64,000 bases of DNA from Lewinellaceae bacterium (GCA_020636105.1 JACJYL010000001.1:2976001-3040000); one strand, 5' to 3'. Positions 27,722 through 37,260 are shown, counted from the stretch's first letter. The notes: generated from the letters alone by a model not told the origin. Numbers and translations are program-made.

Positions 27722-29227
27722 CTACTCTCCCACCGTCCAGCTAGTGCCGTCTTTACCGTCTTTGAGTTGAATTTTCAGCTCTTTCATTTTATCCCTGATT
27801 TTATCGGAAGTCGCCCAGTCTTTATTATTACGGGCATCCATCCTCATCTCGATGACAAAATCCATGAGTCCGTCCAGGATGCTGTTGTCTTCCCCGGAAG
27901 CACCGGTTTCATCCCGCAGTCCAAAAATCTCAAAGACAAAACCATGGAGGAAGGCTTTCAAACGCTGCAAAGTTTCTGCAGCGACTTCACTCAAAGGCAA
28001 ATGACCGTCTTTAAGGCTATTGATCCTGCTGGACAGTTCAAACAAACGAGCCAGGGCTTTGGGGGTATTAAAATCATCGTTCATATCCGCCATCGCCAGA
28101 TCCATCAATTCGTTGAGTTCCTGATCCGTTTTACCGGCGGCAGCGGTGGCATCAGGCTGCAGGTTGCTCAATGATTTATAGGCTTCCATCAGTCGGCGAT
28201 AACCTTTTTCGGCAGCCTGAAGTGCTTCATCCGTAAGATCGAGGGTGCTGCTGTAGTGGGTCTGCAACATAAAGAAGCGCACCACCATCGGGCTGTACCC
28301 TTTGGTTACATGGGGGCTTTCTCCGGAAAACAATTCCCAGGGGGAAATGGTATTGCCATCGCTTTTTGACATTTTCCTGCCATTCATCAACAGCATATTG
28401 GTATGCAGCCAGTAATTACAGGGCGTATGTCCGCAGGAAGCGGTATTCTGAGCAATTTCATTTTCATGGTGCGGAAATTTCAAGTCATTTCCGCCCCCGT
28501 GAATATCAAAAGTCTCTCCCAGGTATTTTGTACTCATCACGGAACATTCCAGGTGCCAACCGGGGAACCCGACCGACCACGGGGAGTTCCATCGCAAAAT
28601 ATGCTCGGGGGAAGCTTTCATCCATATCGCAAAATCCGACGAATGTTTTTTCTCGTCCTGATTTTTGAGATCATCACGCGATTCAGCCATGAGATCTTCA
28701 ATTTTCCGGCCTGACAATTCCCCGTAAACGCCTTTTTCCTCCGCATATTTGAGGGTATCAAAATAAACGGAGCCGTTGCTTTCGTAAGCGTAACCATTGT
28801 CCAGTATCTCCTGAACCATTTCTATCTGTTCCAGAATATGACCGGTGGCCCGTGGTTCTATGCTGGGTTCCAGCGTATTGAACATGCGCATGACATCGTG
28901 AAAACCATTGGTGTATTTTTGCACCACTTCCATGGGTTCCAGCTGCTCCAGCCGGGCTCTTTTGGCAATTTTATCTTCTCCGGTATCTGCATCATTTTCC
29001 AGGTGCCCTACATCGGTGATGTTGCGTACATAACGTACTTTATAACCCAAAAACTTCAGGTACCTGAAAATTATATCGAAGCTTACAAAAGTCCGGCAAT
29101 TTCCAAGATGCACATCACTGTAAACTGTAGGACCGCACACGTACATACCAATGTGTCCTTCATGAATGGGTTTGAAAATTTCCTTTTTTCGGTGCAGACT
29201 GTTGTAAACTCTTAATTCGTTTTCCAT
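27722..29227 (-). CDS. cysS: Cysteinyl-tRNA synthetase
   Basis: The product is about 501 residues from the ATG at 29227; another in-frame ATG lies two codons earlier at 29233. It charges tRNA-Cys. The class I motifs are present: the HIGH-type site is HLGNCR in CGPTVYSDVHLGNCRTF, and the KMSKS loop is GRKMSKSDGN. The zinc-site Cys of CGPTVY and HLECSVMS, and GGGNDLKFPHHENE, are diagnostic. The C-terminal helical anticodon region (NNKDWATSDKIRDKMKEL) is complete. Its own terminator follows, so it is transcribed as a single unit. The 480 bp upstream hold no gene. Confidence 0.97.
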   Translation of the reverse strand: MENELRVYNSLHRKKEIFKPIHEGHIGMYVCGPTVYSDVHLGNCRTFVSFDIIFRYLKFLGYKVRYVRNITDVGHLENDADTGEDKIAKRARLEQLEPMEVVQKYTNGFHDVMRMFNTLEPSIEPRATGHILEQIEMVQEILDNGYAYESNGSVYFDTLKYAEEKGVYGELSGRKIEDLMAESRDDLKNQDEKKHSSDFAIWMKASPEHILRWNSPWSVGFPGWHLECSVMSTKYLGETFDIHGGGNDLKFPHHENEIAQNTASCGHTPCNYWLHTNMLLMNGRKMSKSDGNTISPWELFSGESPHVTKGYSPMVVRFFMLQTHYSSTLDLTDEALQAAEKGYRRLMEAYKSLSNLQPDATAAAGKTDQELNELMDLAMADMNDDFNTPKALARLFELSSRINSLKDGHLPLSEVAAETLQRLKAFLHGFVFEIFGLRDETGASGEDNSILDGLMDFVIEMRMDARNNKDWATSDKIRDKMKELKIQLKDGKDGTSWTVGE

Positions 29228-29714
29228 GATCATGTTTTATTCGGGTTTTAAAACCGAACCGCAAAAATATACCGTTTATTTAAACTCCCCAACTCTGCCA
29301 AATATTATTTTAGGGGAATAGCGTGTAAAGGGTTAAACTATATACGCCTTAAAGGCTGATTTGGTTCCAATTGTTTCTTTTTTCTTCTTTCAGGCTATAA
29401 AAATATCAGACTTTGGCCCTGCAGTATTCCTTCACGCAGAATGATTGAAATTTATAAAATAACCGCAGAATTTTAGTAAGGTGCAGCGTCCCGGCATCGT
29501 ATGCCGAGGACAGGCTACCGCAATATTCGTTGTAAAAATGCCCCAAAATAATCAAAGGTCCAGCGCACCGCAACCTAAATTTAATTTATGGAGAGAAGGT
29601 TGCGGTGCGCTGCACCTTGAATCCTCTTTTCCCTTGTTTGGTGACAAAGATTAAGGTGCTCTGCACCTGATTGTATTCGGAGGTTAAATGTTAAAAACCA
29701 ATAATTCGGCGCTA
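29228..29714. other. Gene-free gap with inverted repeat
   Basis: No coding region is supported here. The stretch is A+T-rich near cysS; toward 29714 it carries the GGTGCAGCGCACCGCAACCT-type inverted repeat at 29555-29618 and partial copies (GGTGCAGCG near 29480, GGTGCTCTGCACC near 29650). A cysS promoter should lie near 29240-29300. Confidence 0.6.
29555..29618. repeat. 22-bp inverted repeat
   Basis: Arms at 29555-29576 and 29597-29618 are reverse complements with one mismatch, loop 20 nt. The sequence family AAGGTGCAGCGCACCGCAACCT appears again partially in the same gap. There is no T-run, so it is probably a dispersed intergenic repeat. Confidence 0.7.
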
Positions 29715-31094
29715 CTAATACGCATCCCCGAAACCAAATTCTGCCTTACGCTCTGTCCATCTTCCGCGGGTAAAATCGGGCACCGGCATCGGCTGGCTGC
29801 CCATGGCGACAGATTGCTCCGACAGCGGGGTGATGGAGAGCCAGGTAGCGGCATCATAGACATCAAAAGGAGGCCTTTCATTCTTTTTGGCACTTTCTAT
29901 AAAAGCATGTATCAGGAAAAAATCCATGCCGCCGTGTCCCGCCCCGACAGCCCTATTTTCATAGCGCTGCCATAGCGGGTGATCATATTTTTTAAGATAG
30001 GGTGCAGCTTCTTCCCAACGATGGGCCGGACTTACCCCTTCAATATGCAAAGATTGGTTGACATCCATCCACAAGCCTTTGGTGCCTTGCACGCGAAATC
30101 CCAGCGAGTAGGGGCGCGGCAGGTTGGTATCATGATGCAGGACGATGGTTTCACCGTTGGAACACTGAACGGTGGTAGTCACTTTATCTCCGAGTTTGAA
30201 TTCGACTTTGGCATTGGGATGATCCGGGCCACCCTTTTCATGGTTGACGATGTAATCATGCAGTCCCCTTGCCTTAGAGGCAAAAGAGGTAAGGTATAAC
30301 AGGCGATTCCCCCGGTTGATATCAATATACTGAGCGACAGGCCCCAGGCCATGAGTCGGGTAGAGATCTCCGTTTCGGTGCACCGAATGTTTGGTCCGCC
30401 ATTTGGATTCGCTAAATCCTTTTTCGCCAAACTCTACGCCATGGCCATAAGGTTGCTTTCCGTCATTGAACTTTACTTCACGCAGATCATGCTGGTAGCC
30501 GCACTCCAGGTGGATAAGTTCTCCGAACATATTCTGACGTACCATATTGAGAATAGCCATCACGTCGCGTCGGTAGCACACATTTTCCAAAAAGAAAAGA
30601 TGAGCCCCCGTGGCTTCCTGGGTATTGACGAGTTGCCAGCATTCATCGAGGGAAAACCCTCCGCAGACTTCCATGCCTACATACTTGCCGGCTCTCATGG
30701 CCGCGATGGCCATTTCTGAATGCCAGCGCCAGGGCGAACTGATGATAACGGCATCGACATCGGCTTCCTGCAATAAGTCGAGGTAAGCTTTTTCTCCTTT
30801 GAATACTTTGGGTTGTGGTTTCCCCTTTTGGGTAAAAATGTCTTTTGTGGCCTGGATCATTACATCATCCACATCGTTTATGGCCACTACATTACAATCA
30901 TCGCGGTCGAGCAGCAATTCAATGTGGCTCTGCCCCCGGAGGCCTGATCCGAGTACGGCGACATTCAATTTATCTTTCGGTCCTGTGGGTTGAGGCCTTG
31001 ACTGTGCGTTGATCTCTGTGTTAGGGATGGCGAGACTTGCCCCGGCAAGTGCTGTGGTTTGTATAAACTTTCTGCGGTTGAATGATTTTTCCAT
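29715..31094 (-). CDS. Gfo/Idh/MocA oxidoreductase, GH109-like, with Tat signal
   Basis: The product is 459 residues. The N-terminus has a twin-arginine signal (FNRRKFIQTTALAGASLAIP), so export of the folded, cofactor-bound protein is expected. A Rossmann NAD-binding motif follows (VAVLGSGLRGQSHIELL), with DAVIISSPWRWHSEMA and KYVGMEVCGGFSLDE, and a C-terminal GGHGGMDFFLIHAF. These match the group that includes GH109 alpha-N-acetylgalactosaminidases, which use NAD+ in a redox-assisted hydrolysis. Whether this one is a glycosidase or a sugar dehydrogenase is not decidable by reading. The gene follows the EEP-family gene on the same strand. Confidence 0.88.
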   Translation of the reverse strand: MEKSFNRRKFIQTTALAGASLAIPNTEINAQSRPQPTGPKDKLNVAVLGSGLRGQSHIELLLDRDDCNVVAINDVDDVMIQATKDIFTQKGKPQPKVFKGEKAYLDLLQEADVDAVIISSPWRWHSEMAIAAMRAGKYVGMEVCGGFSLDECWQLVNTQEATGAHLFFLENVCYRRDVMAILNMVRQNMFGELIHLECGYQHDLREVKFNDGKQPYGHGVEFGEKGFSESKWRTKHSVHRNGDLYPTHGLGPVAQYIDINRGNRLLYLTSFASKARGLHDYIVNHEKGGPDHPNAKVEFKLGDKVTTTVQCSNGETIVLHHDTNLPRPYSLGFRVQGTKGLWMDVNQSLHIEGVSPAHRWEEAAPYLKKYDHPLWQRYENRAVGAGHGGMDFFLIHAFIESAKKNERPPFDVYDAATWLSITPLSEQSVAMGSQPMPVPDFTRGRWTERKAEFGFGDAY

Positions 31095-31177
31095 AATTAC
31101 GTTGATTATTCTAAATGTTTTGATCTTCTACTCTTTCCAATTACCATTCCCTCTGATAGTGGAATCCCACAACCTGA

Positions 31178-32224
31178 TTAGTGAGGTTGGAGACGTGCAA
31201 AAACGGGGTAATGGTCTGAAAAGTCTGCTTTAATAATTTCAAATTCGAGGGTTTTCATATCGGGGGCACCGAAAATATAGTCGATCCGCAAGGCAGGGAT
31301 GCTTCCCGCATAGGTAGTTCCCAGGCCCACTCCGGCTTCTTTAAAAGTATCTTTCCTGCCGGCTGAAAGCAAGTGATAGGCATTGGACTGGGGCACATCA
31401 TTAAAATCCCCGCAAATGATCACTGGGTTGGGACTCCGTTGGATATGTTCTGCAATTTCAGCGGCTTGCATTGCCCTCTTTCGCGCGGCATTCCTGTACT
31501 TTCCAATCATCCCCCTTATCGTCAGCCAGGTTTCCTTTTCCTGTATTTTGCCTTCCGAGGCCACTTTATCGGCAATGGTGGAAACGGCATTGGACTGAAG
31601 GTGAATATTAAACAACCTAAAAGTTTTACCCCCTTTGGTTATATCTGCAGACAAGTATCCATTAGAATGATTGGTATAATATTTCGCCCGCTTTTTGCTG
31701 ATCGGATATTTTGAAAAAATGGCCAGTTGTCCACTCTGATCCTGGAAAAAATATTTAAAGCCCGTACCATGAGTAATGGCATCTGCGAATTGGCCGGAAA
31801 TGGAAGGCACCGGAAATTCCTGAAAACACAAAACGTCAGGTTCATATTCGTTGATCAATCCTGTAAGTTCCTCATTGGTCACCCTGACTTTTTCGCTGCC
31901 GGGTTTTATCAGGTTACGGCAATTGTAGGTCATAACCCGAAGTTCCGTTTCCGTCCGGGCATGGATGGGTTTGGCGCGAAAAGCCACCAGGCTGGTAAAT
32001 TGCCCCCAACCGAACAGGAGCCAGGCCAGGGAATAAATAAAATAACGCTTTCGCAAAACAGCCCAGATTCCCACAAATAAAAGGTTGCCGAAAACCAGCC
32101 AGGGATAAAAGAGACCAAGAATGGAAAATATCCAAAAACCTTCAGGCGACACATGAGGGGACAAATAGGCACCAAAACCTAATAAAATCATGAAAATATT
32201 AGCCCATAAAAGTATTTTTACCAT
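31178..32224 (-). CDS. Membrane-anchored endonuclease/exonuclease/phosphatase (EEP) family protein
   Basis: The product is 348 residues. Three hydrophobic segments occupy the first 75 residues or so (ILLWANIFMILLGFGAYL, WIFSILGLFYPWLVFG, YSLAWLLFGWGQFTSLVAF). The EEP domain follows: VMTYNCRNL, DVLCFQEF (catalytic Glu), RLFNIHLQS, VIICGDFNDVPQS and FSDHYPVFA (catalytic His-Asp). Such proteins cleave phosphodiester or phosphomonoester bonds, from DNA to inositol phosphates and sphingomyelin; the membrane anchor makes an extracytoplasmic phosphatase or phospholipase more likely than a nuclease (inference). It is 83 bp upstream of the GH109-like gene, and its start is 26 bp from the divergent pgeF start. 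Confidence 0.88.
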   Translation of the reverse strand: MVKILLWANIFMILLGFGAYLSPHVSPEGFWIFSILGLFYPWLVFGNLLFVGIWAVLRKRYFIYSLAWLLFGWGQFTSLVAFRAKPIHARTETELRVMTYNCRNLIKPGSEKVRVTNEELTGLINEYEPDVLCFQEFPVPSISGQFADAITHGTGFKYFFQDQSGQLAIFSKYPISKKRAKYYTNHSNGYLSADITKGGKTFRLFNIHLQSNAVSTIADKVASEGKIQEKETWLTIRGMIGKYRNAARKRAMQAAEIAEHIQRSPNPVIICGDFNDVPQSNAYHLLSAGRKDTFKEAGVGLGTTYAGSIPALRIDYIFGAPDMKTLEFEIIKADFSDHYPVFARLQPH

Positions 32225-32250
32225 CAGAATAACTTGTTTTCCCCTTTTTT

Positions 32251-33024
32251 TTGAAAATTAAAAATAGCCGTTTTATTTTGATAAACAAATCTTCTTTCAT
32301 TCAATCTTTAAAGTATTGTCCAAAGATCATTGCCGGAGAAAGTACAAGACTGGGAGGTATTGGGAAGTTCCCTTATGAATCCCTCAACCTCGGAATCCAC
32401 ACCGATGACGATCCCAAAACCGTTATGGAAAACCGGCGCATTTTTTTCACAAGCCTCGGAAAAAAGGAGGAGGACGTCGCCGGCAGTCACCAAATACACG
32501 GAGATGATCTCCTCATGGTGGAAAAACCTGGCCAATACGAAGGTTACGATGCCCTGATGACCAATAAAAAGGGCATCCTGCTCAGCATTACGATTGCCGA
32601 CTGTACGCCGGTTTTAATTTATGACAGCGCAAACGATGCCATAGCTGCGGTACACGCCGGGTGGAAAGGAACGGTCAAAAAGCTGGTCAAAAAAACCCTT
32701 GGGCAGATGGCGGAGCATTTCGGAACCCGGGGCGAGGATTGTTACGCCTACATTGGCACCTGTATCGACGAATGTTCTTTTGAAGTAGATGCTGACGTAG
32801 CCGACTCTTTTGATTCTTCTTTTAAACGGTGGGACGAAGAACGCAGCAAATTTTTCATCAACCTCAAGGAAGCCAACCGGAAACAACTCCTGGATTTTGG
32901 CCTTCCTGCAGCACAAATTGAAGTCTCTCCTTTTTCCACCTATCTCGACAATGAACGTTTTTTTTCGTATCGTAAGGAAAATGGCAGGACAGGCCGGATG
33001 CTTGCCGTTATTGGCCTGATTTAG
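32251..33024 (+). CDS. pgeF: Peptidoglycan editing factor / laccase-domain protein
   Basis: The product is up to 257 residues. It belongs to the YfiH/LACC1 family, known both as a multicopper-like polyphenol oxidase and as a purine nucleoside enzyme; in E. coli the homologue removes wrongly incorporated serine-containing muropeptides. The signatures are SHQIHGDDLL (ligand His), ITIADCTPVLIYD (ligand Cys), IAAVHAGWKGTVKKL (ligand His) and YIGTCIDECSFEVD. There is no ATG before the conserved ESTRLGGIG, so the start is TTG: 32251 or, nearer the usual family N-terminus, 32278. It is probably a single-gene unit. Confidence 0.9.
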   Translation: MKIKNSRFILINKSSFIQSLKYCPKIIAGESTRLGGIGKFPYESLNLGIHTDDDPKTVMENRRIFFTSLGKKEEDVAGSHQIHGDDLLMVEKPGQYEGYDALMTNKKGILLSITIADCTPVLIYDSANDAIAAVHAGWKGTVKKLVKKTLGQMAEHFGTRGEDCYAYIGTCIDECSFEVDADVADSFDSSFKRWDEERSKFFINLKEANRKQLLDFGLPAAQIEVSPFSTYLDNERFFSYRKENGRTGRMLAVIGLI

Positions 33025-33162
33025 TGTCTGGCCACAAGATTGAGGATGCAAACTTCGCTGGATTTGGGTTAATAACTATTGAATGGAGCTAAGTCATTCG
33101 GAACAAATTCTATTTTTGCAATCATAATTTGCCCGGATGAATTCATTCATTCGGCAGGAATT

Positions 33163-33170
33163 TACCTTTG
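33163..33170 (+). promoter_or_regulatory. Candidate -7 box of the nucleotidyltransferase gene
   Basis: TACCTTTG matches TAnnTTTG and lies 56 nt before the ATG at 33227. TATTTTTG at 33111-33118 is an alternative. Neither has a clear TTG at the expected distance. Confidence 0.35.
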
Positions 33171-33226
33171 CAAATCAAAATCCCGGAAATCTTTTATACC
33201 TTGGTCTGTTCAATATAAAACCATAA

Positions 33227-34234
33227 ATGTCCATAAAAGCCATAATCCCTGTTGCCGGCAAAGGGCTTCGGCTTCGGCCGCTGACTTATACCCAGCCCAA
33301 ACCGTTGATTTCGGTCGCCGGAAAACCCATTATCTCTTTTATCATCGACCAGCTACTGGAGGCCGGAGTAGAAGAATTTGTGTTCATCATCGGTTACCTG
33401 GGCGAGAAAATTAAACTATATATAGAGGAGCACTATCCGGATCTGAATACCACTTTCGTTCACCAGGAAAAACGGCTCGGATCCGGACATGCCATCTGGC
33501 TGGCCCGGGAATCCTTTGACACTGCGGACGAAGTGATCATATTTTTTGGCGATGCCATCATTGACACCGACCTTAAAGCCCTCGTAGCCTTACCGCATTC
33601 GGCAATTGGCGTTAAAAAAGTTGATGACCCTCGGAATTTCGGGGTAGTTGAGTTGGGAAAAAACGGCAAAATAAAAGCCCTGGAAGAAAAACCCCGTATT
33701 CCTCATTCCAATTTAGCGATGGTTGGAGTTTACAAAATCAAACAGGTGCCTGCTTTTATTAAGGCGCTGGACGCTGCTGTGCAAGACGGCATAAACCAGG
33801 AAGATGAAATTCCCTTGACCAATGCCCTCGCTAAAATGGTTGACAAAGGCATTTCCCTGAGAAGTTTTGAAGTGGACAATTGGTTTGACTGCGGACAGAT
33901 GGATATTTTACTGGAAACCAATGCCGCTTTCCTGGATCGGGAAGGATATGCTTCCTATGACCTGCCAGCATTTTACAATTCCATTATCATCCACCCGGTA
34001 AGCATAGGACATCATTGCCAGATCATCAATTCCATCATTGGTCCGCATGTGACCATCGGGGATCACGTCAACATAAAAGGCGCGATCATAAAAAATTCCA
34101 TTATTGGCGATTACTCCAGCGTTCGGGAAATTATCCTTCGAAAGTCAGTCATTGGCAATGACGCATCCATAACAGGGTTTCGTCAAAGTCTTAACATTGG
34201 AGACAATACAGAAATTGATTTCAGCCCAAAATAA
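33227..34234 (+). CDS. Sugar-phosphate nucleotidyltransferase with left-handed beta-helix tail
   Basis: The product is 335 residues. The N-terminal nucleotidyltransferase domain has the activator/substrate loop AGKGLRLRPLTYTQPKPLI, then GSGHAIWLA and VIIFFGDAIIDTDL with a metal-binding Asp. After about residue 255 the chain shows hexapeptide-type repeats (IIINSIIGPHVTIGDHVNIKG-like order: isoleucine every sixth residue). The family transfers a nucleotide to glucose-1-P, mannose-1-P or a similar sugar phosphate for polysaccharide or glycoconjugate synthesis. Glucose-1-phosphate thymidylyltransferase-like is the best guess; the beta-helix part separates it from short RmlA. No glycosyltransferase is adjacent. 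Confidence 0.88.
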   Translation: MSIKAIIPVAGKGLRLRPLTYTQPKPLISVAGKPIISFIIDQLLEAGVEEFVFIIGYLGEKIKLYIEEHYPDLNTTFVHQEKRLGSGHAIWLARESFDTADEVIIFFGDAIIDTDLKALVALPHSAIGVKKVDDPRNFGVVELGKNGKIKALEEKPRIPHSNLAMVGVYKIKQVPAFIKALDAAVQDGINQEDEIPLTNALAKMVDKGISLRSFEVDNWFDCGQMDILLETNAAFLDREGYASYDLPAFYNSIIIHPVSIGHHCQIINSIIGPHVTIGDHVNIKGAIIKNSIIGDYSSVREIILRKSVIGNDASITGFRQSLNIGDNTEIDFSPK

Positions 34235-34262
34235 AAAAAGGCGAGGAATAAAATTCCTCGCC
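34231..34262 (-). terminator. Hairpin with T-run on the minus strand
   Basis: GGCGAGGAAT (34240-34249) pairs with ATTCCTCGCC (34253-34262), loop AAA. The T-run (34233-34239, reading minus) is only on the minus side, so it would stop minus-strand transcription. On the plus strand it directly follows the nucleotidyltransferase stop but lacks T residues after it. Confidence 0.6.
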
Positions 34263-34545
34263 GGATTATCGATAGAAACTTAATCTCCTATCATGAGTAT
34301 CAAATGAAAAAGACAATCTAAATATATATTTTGGTTAACTTTCCTTCAATATTTTCACTACTCTGTTGAAATTTATTTAAATAAACCTCACCTTTGCTGT
34401 TATTTCCTCTAATTTTAAGTTCATTTTGCTTTTCGAATGTAAAAATAGACTCATTTGGGGAGTCCGCCACAGTAAATTTACTGTGACTATAAGAAATCGA
34501 AGGAGCAGTAGTGTTACATAATTTACTGATAATAAACAGATTAAC

Positions 34546-36114
34546 TTGATTGAAAATCCTATATCCACCCATCATTCCGATACCTTATTTAGTCTTATAA
34601 AAGCCCTGACAAAAGCGGAAAAACGCAATTTCAAGCTTTATGCCAACCGTACCCAGAGCAGTTCGGGTTTAAAGTTCATTCAGTTATTTGATATTCTCGA
34701 CAAACAAAAAGAACCCAATGACGAGCAGGTGCTCAAAAAAATATCCGGGCTCAATAAAAATCAGCTCGCCAATATGAAACAGCACCTTTACCGGCAAATC
34801 CTCAAAAGTCTCAGGCTCATCCACCTTCAAAAAAGCGCGGAAATTGACATCAGGGAGCAGATCGATTACGCTCACATCCTTTATGGAAAAGGCTTGTATA
34901 TGCAAAGCCTCAAACTGCTTGAAAAATACAGGCTCGTGGCGCGGGAGAATCATTTTAATATACTTCATCTCGAGATCCTGGAATTCCAAAAGCTGATCGA
35001 AGAGCGCCACATTACACGAAGTCGGATCGTAAAAAACAGGATAGAAAAACTGCTCAGGCAATCAGAAGCCCAAAGTGAGATCATCAACAATCGTTGTAAA
35101 CTCGCCAACCTGAAGATCGAAATCCATGGCTTTTATATCAAATACGGACATGTTCAAAATGAAAAAGATATAGACATCGTCCGCCGGCTTTTTCAAACCG
35201 GGTTGAAAAACATCAAACTCGAAAGCCTGAGTTTTTACGAAAAGATCTATTTACACCAGGCTTATGTGTGGTATTATTATATCCTGCTCGATTTTGAAAA
35301 TTGTTACAGCCATGCTTTGAAGTGGGTCAAGCTGATCGAGGAAAATGCGCACCTGCTGGATGAAGACCCCGATCTTTACATGAGAGGACTACACTACGTG
35401 CTAACCTCCTCTTACAATATCAAGGCCTTTGATCAATTTCACCATTACCTCGATCATTTTATAAAATTCGAAAAAGAAAAAAGGGCCACTTTTAACGACA
35501 ATTCCACTGTGCTGGCCTTTTTGTATATCCAGACCTCCAGCATCAACAAACATTCCCTGATGGGAACCTTCGCTGAGGGCGTCAAAATAATACCAGGGCT
35601 GCTGGAGCAACTTAATCTCTATGGCAACAAAATGGATATTCACCGGGTGCTGGTGTTTTATTATAAAATTGCCTACCTGTATGTTGGCAATGAAAATTAT
35701 GATAAAGCCCTCGATTATCTGAATGCAATCATTGACCTTAAGGCAGGTAACCTTAGGGAGGATATTCAGAATTATGCCCACCTGCTTAGTATTCTGGCTC
35801 ATTTTGAACTGGGCAACTACCAGCTTCTGGAATATATGGTGGGAAAGATCAGACGCCAGCTTTCCAAGACCAAAGAACTCAATGCCGTACAACGAAAAAC
35901 CTTCCGGTTCTTTAACAACATCATCCGGAAGCCAAAGTCCGACCATATGGAGCAGTTCATCAAATTCAGGGAAGAAATCAAAAAAATCGAGCACGACAGG
36001 CTTGCCATCCGGGATTTTATCTACCTGGATGTTCCCGCCTGGATCGATAGCAAGATTGAAAAGAAACCTATGTCGGTTATCATCCAGGAAAGGTTAAAAA
36101 GAGAAGGTCATTAA
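34546..36114 (+). CDS. Conserved helical repeat protein of unknown function
   Basis: The product is 522 residues, apparently from a TTG at 34546; no ATG lies before conserved-looking sequence (LFSLIKALTKAEKRNFKLY). It has no signal peptide or membrane segment. The chain is almost wholly helical, rich in Lys, Leu, Ile and Tyr, and its middle and C-terminal parts read like degenerate TPR-type helical pairs (YIKYGHVQNEKDIDIVRRLF, KIAYLYVGNENYDKALDYL). The first 100 residues look like a separate helical domain. I recall similar orphan proteins in Saprospiraceae but cannot name a family. A scaffolding or protein-interaction role is only inferred. The upstream 311 bp hold a terminator and an uncertain minus ORF. 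Confidence 0.8.
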   Translation: MIENPISTHHSDTLFSLIKALTKAEKRNFKLYANRTQSSSGLKFIQLFDILDKQKEPNDEQVLKKISGLNKNQLANMKQHLYRQILKSLRLIHLQKSAEIDIREQIDYAHILYGKGLYMQSLKLLEKYRLVARENHFNILHLEILEFQKLIEERHITRSRIVKNRIEKLLRQSEAQSEIINNRCKLANLKIEIHGFYIKYGHVQNEKDIDIVRRLFQTGLKNIKLESLSFYEKIYLHQAYVWYYYILLDFENCYSHALKWVKLIEENAHLLDEDPDLYMRGLHYVLTSSYNIKAFDQFHHYLDHFIKFEKEKRATFNDNSTVLAFLYIQTSSINKHSLMGTFAEGVKIIPGLLEQLNLYGNKMDIHRVLVFYYKIAYLYVGNENYDKALDYLNAIIDLKAGNLREDIQNYAHLLSILAHFELGNYQLLEYMVGKIRRQLSKTKELNAVQRKTFRFFNNIIRKPKSDHMEQFIKFREEIKKIEHDRLAIRDFIYLDVPAWIDSKIEKKPMSVIIQERLKREGH

Positions 36115-36309
36115 AAAAACACAAAAGGTCAGAGATTTCCTTGTTGAAGAAGGAAGCAGGTAAAACCAGCAGCTCCCTCAAATTGTTATCCCTCAGCAGC
36201 TGTACGTTGCTTTTTCCTTAAAGTCAGATTCCGGCCTATCAAACCCTCGCTTAAATTCGGGACGATATGCCGCGGGACAATAAGATGGAAAAGACACCGG
36301 TAATTTGGG

Positions 36310-36317
36310 TACATTTG
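36310..36317 (+). promoter_or_regulatory. Candidate -7 box of the lipid kinase gene
   Basis: TACATTTG, 26 nt before the TTG start at 36343, matches TAnnTTTG. No TTG -33 box is seen. Confidence 0.4.
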
Positions 36318-36342
36318 CTGCTTAATTTTAGATGATATCATA

Positions 36343-37239
36343 TTGAACAAAAAAAAGATCCTTTTTCTAATCAATCCGATTGCGGGGACCAGGAACAATA
36401 CAGATTACCATCAGTATATCGACAGGTATATTGATAAATCCTTGTTTGATTACGTCATCAAACATTCCCAAAAACAGCATCATGCCACGCGGCTCATTAA
36501 AGAAGATTCGGAAAATTATGACATTATTGTTGCGGTAGGAGGCGACGGTACGATCAATGAAGTCATCAACGGATTTGCGGGAACCAATGCTGTCCTGGGA
36601 ATCATTCCCGCCGGGTCGGGAAACGGGCTCGCTTACACCATGGGGATTCCTTTTGATATCAAAAAAGCCCTTGAACTCATCAACCAGTACGAACAAAACA
36701 TACAGACCATTGATGTGCTGAAAGCCAATGACAGGATAGCCGTAAACCAGATCGGGTTCGGTTTTGACGCACATATTGCCTACCTCTTTTCCAGTACTCA
36801 AAAGCGTGGACTCCTTAAATATGCCTACCTTTCCCTTAGGGAATATTTCCGCTATAAAAACAAGCCGTTTTCCTTCCATGCAAACGGAAAGACCTTTACA
36901 AAGCATACCTTCGTCACCAACTTTTCCAACAATACCCAATTTGGCAATAAAGCATACATTGCTCCCCTGGCCAGGCTCAAAGACGGGCACATAGAGATAA
37001 GCCTGCTGGAGCATTTTCCAAAATTGTTGCTCCCCGTGATTTTATTCAGGCTCTTTAGGAAAACATTGCATAAATCCCAGTATTATACTTCTTTCAAAGC
37101 CCGGGAAGCAACCATTCCTCACCAGGTAAATGTCATCCTGAATATCGATGGAGAACCTATGGAGGTCATTCGTGATCTCCACATTACGGTAATTCCCGGG
37201 GGATTGAAAGTTATCGCGAAAGGCGAAGGAATTGCCTAA
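36343..37239 (+). CDS. Diacylglycerol/lipid kinase (DagK/YegS family)
   Basis: The product is 298 residues starting at TTG (36343). It has the family fold: KKILFLINPIAGTRNN at the N-terminus, the nucleotide-binding VAVGGDGTINEVINGFAG and GIIPAGSGNGLAYTMGIP, and a C-terminal beta-sandwich ending LHITVIPGGLKVI. Members phosphorylate diacylglycerol, sphingosine-like lipids or phosphatidylglycerol at the membrane surface. Sphingolipids occur in Bacteroidota, so a sphingoid base cannot be excluded as substrate. It is cytoplasmic or peripheral, with no membrane segment. It converges with the VOC cluster. Confidence 0.9.
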   Translation: MNKKKILFLINPIAGTRNNTDYHQYIDRYIDKSLFDYVIKHSQKQHHATRLIKEDSENYDIIVAVGGDGTINEVINGFAGTNAVLGIIPAGSGNGLAYTMGIPFDIKKALELINQYEQNIQTIDVLKANDRIAVNQIGFGFDAHIAYLFSSTQKRGLLKYAYLSLREYFRYKNKPFSFHANGKTFTKHTFVTNFSNNTQFGNKAYIAPLARLKDGHIEISLLEHFPKLLLPVILFRLFRKTLHKSQYYTSFKAREATIPHQVNVILNIDGEPMEVIRDLHITVIPGGLKVIAKGEGIA

Positions 37240-37260
37240 CGCCCCTTCCTCTTTTTTCCC

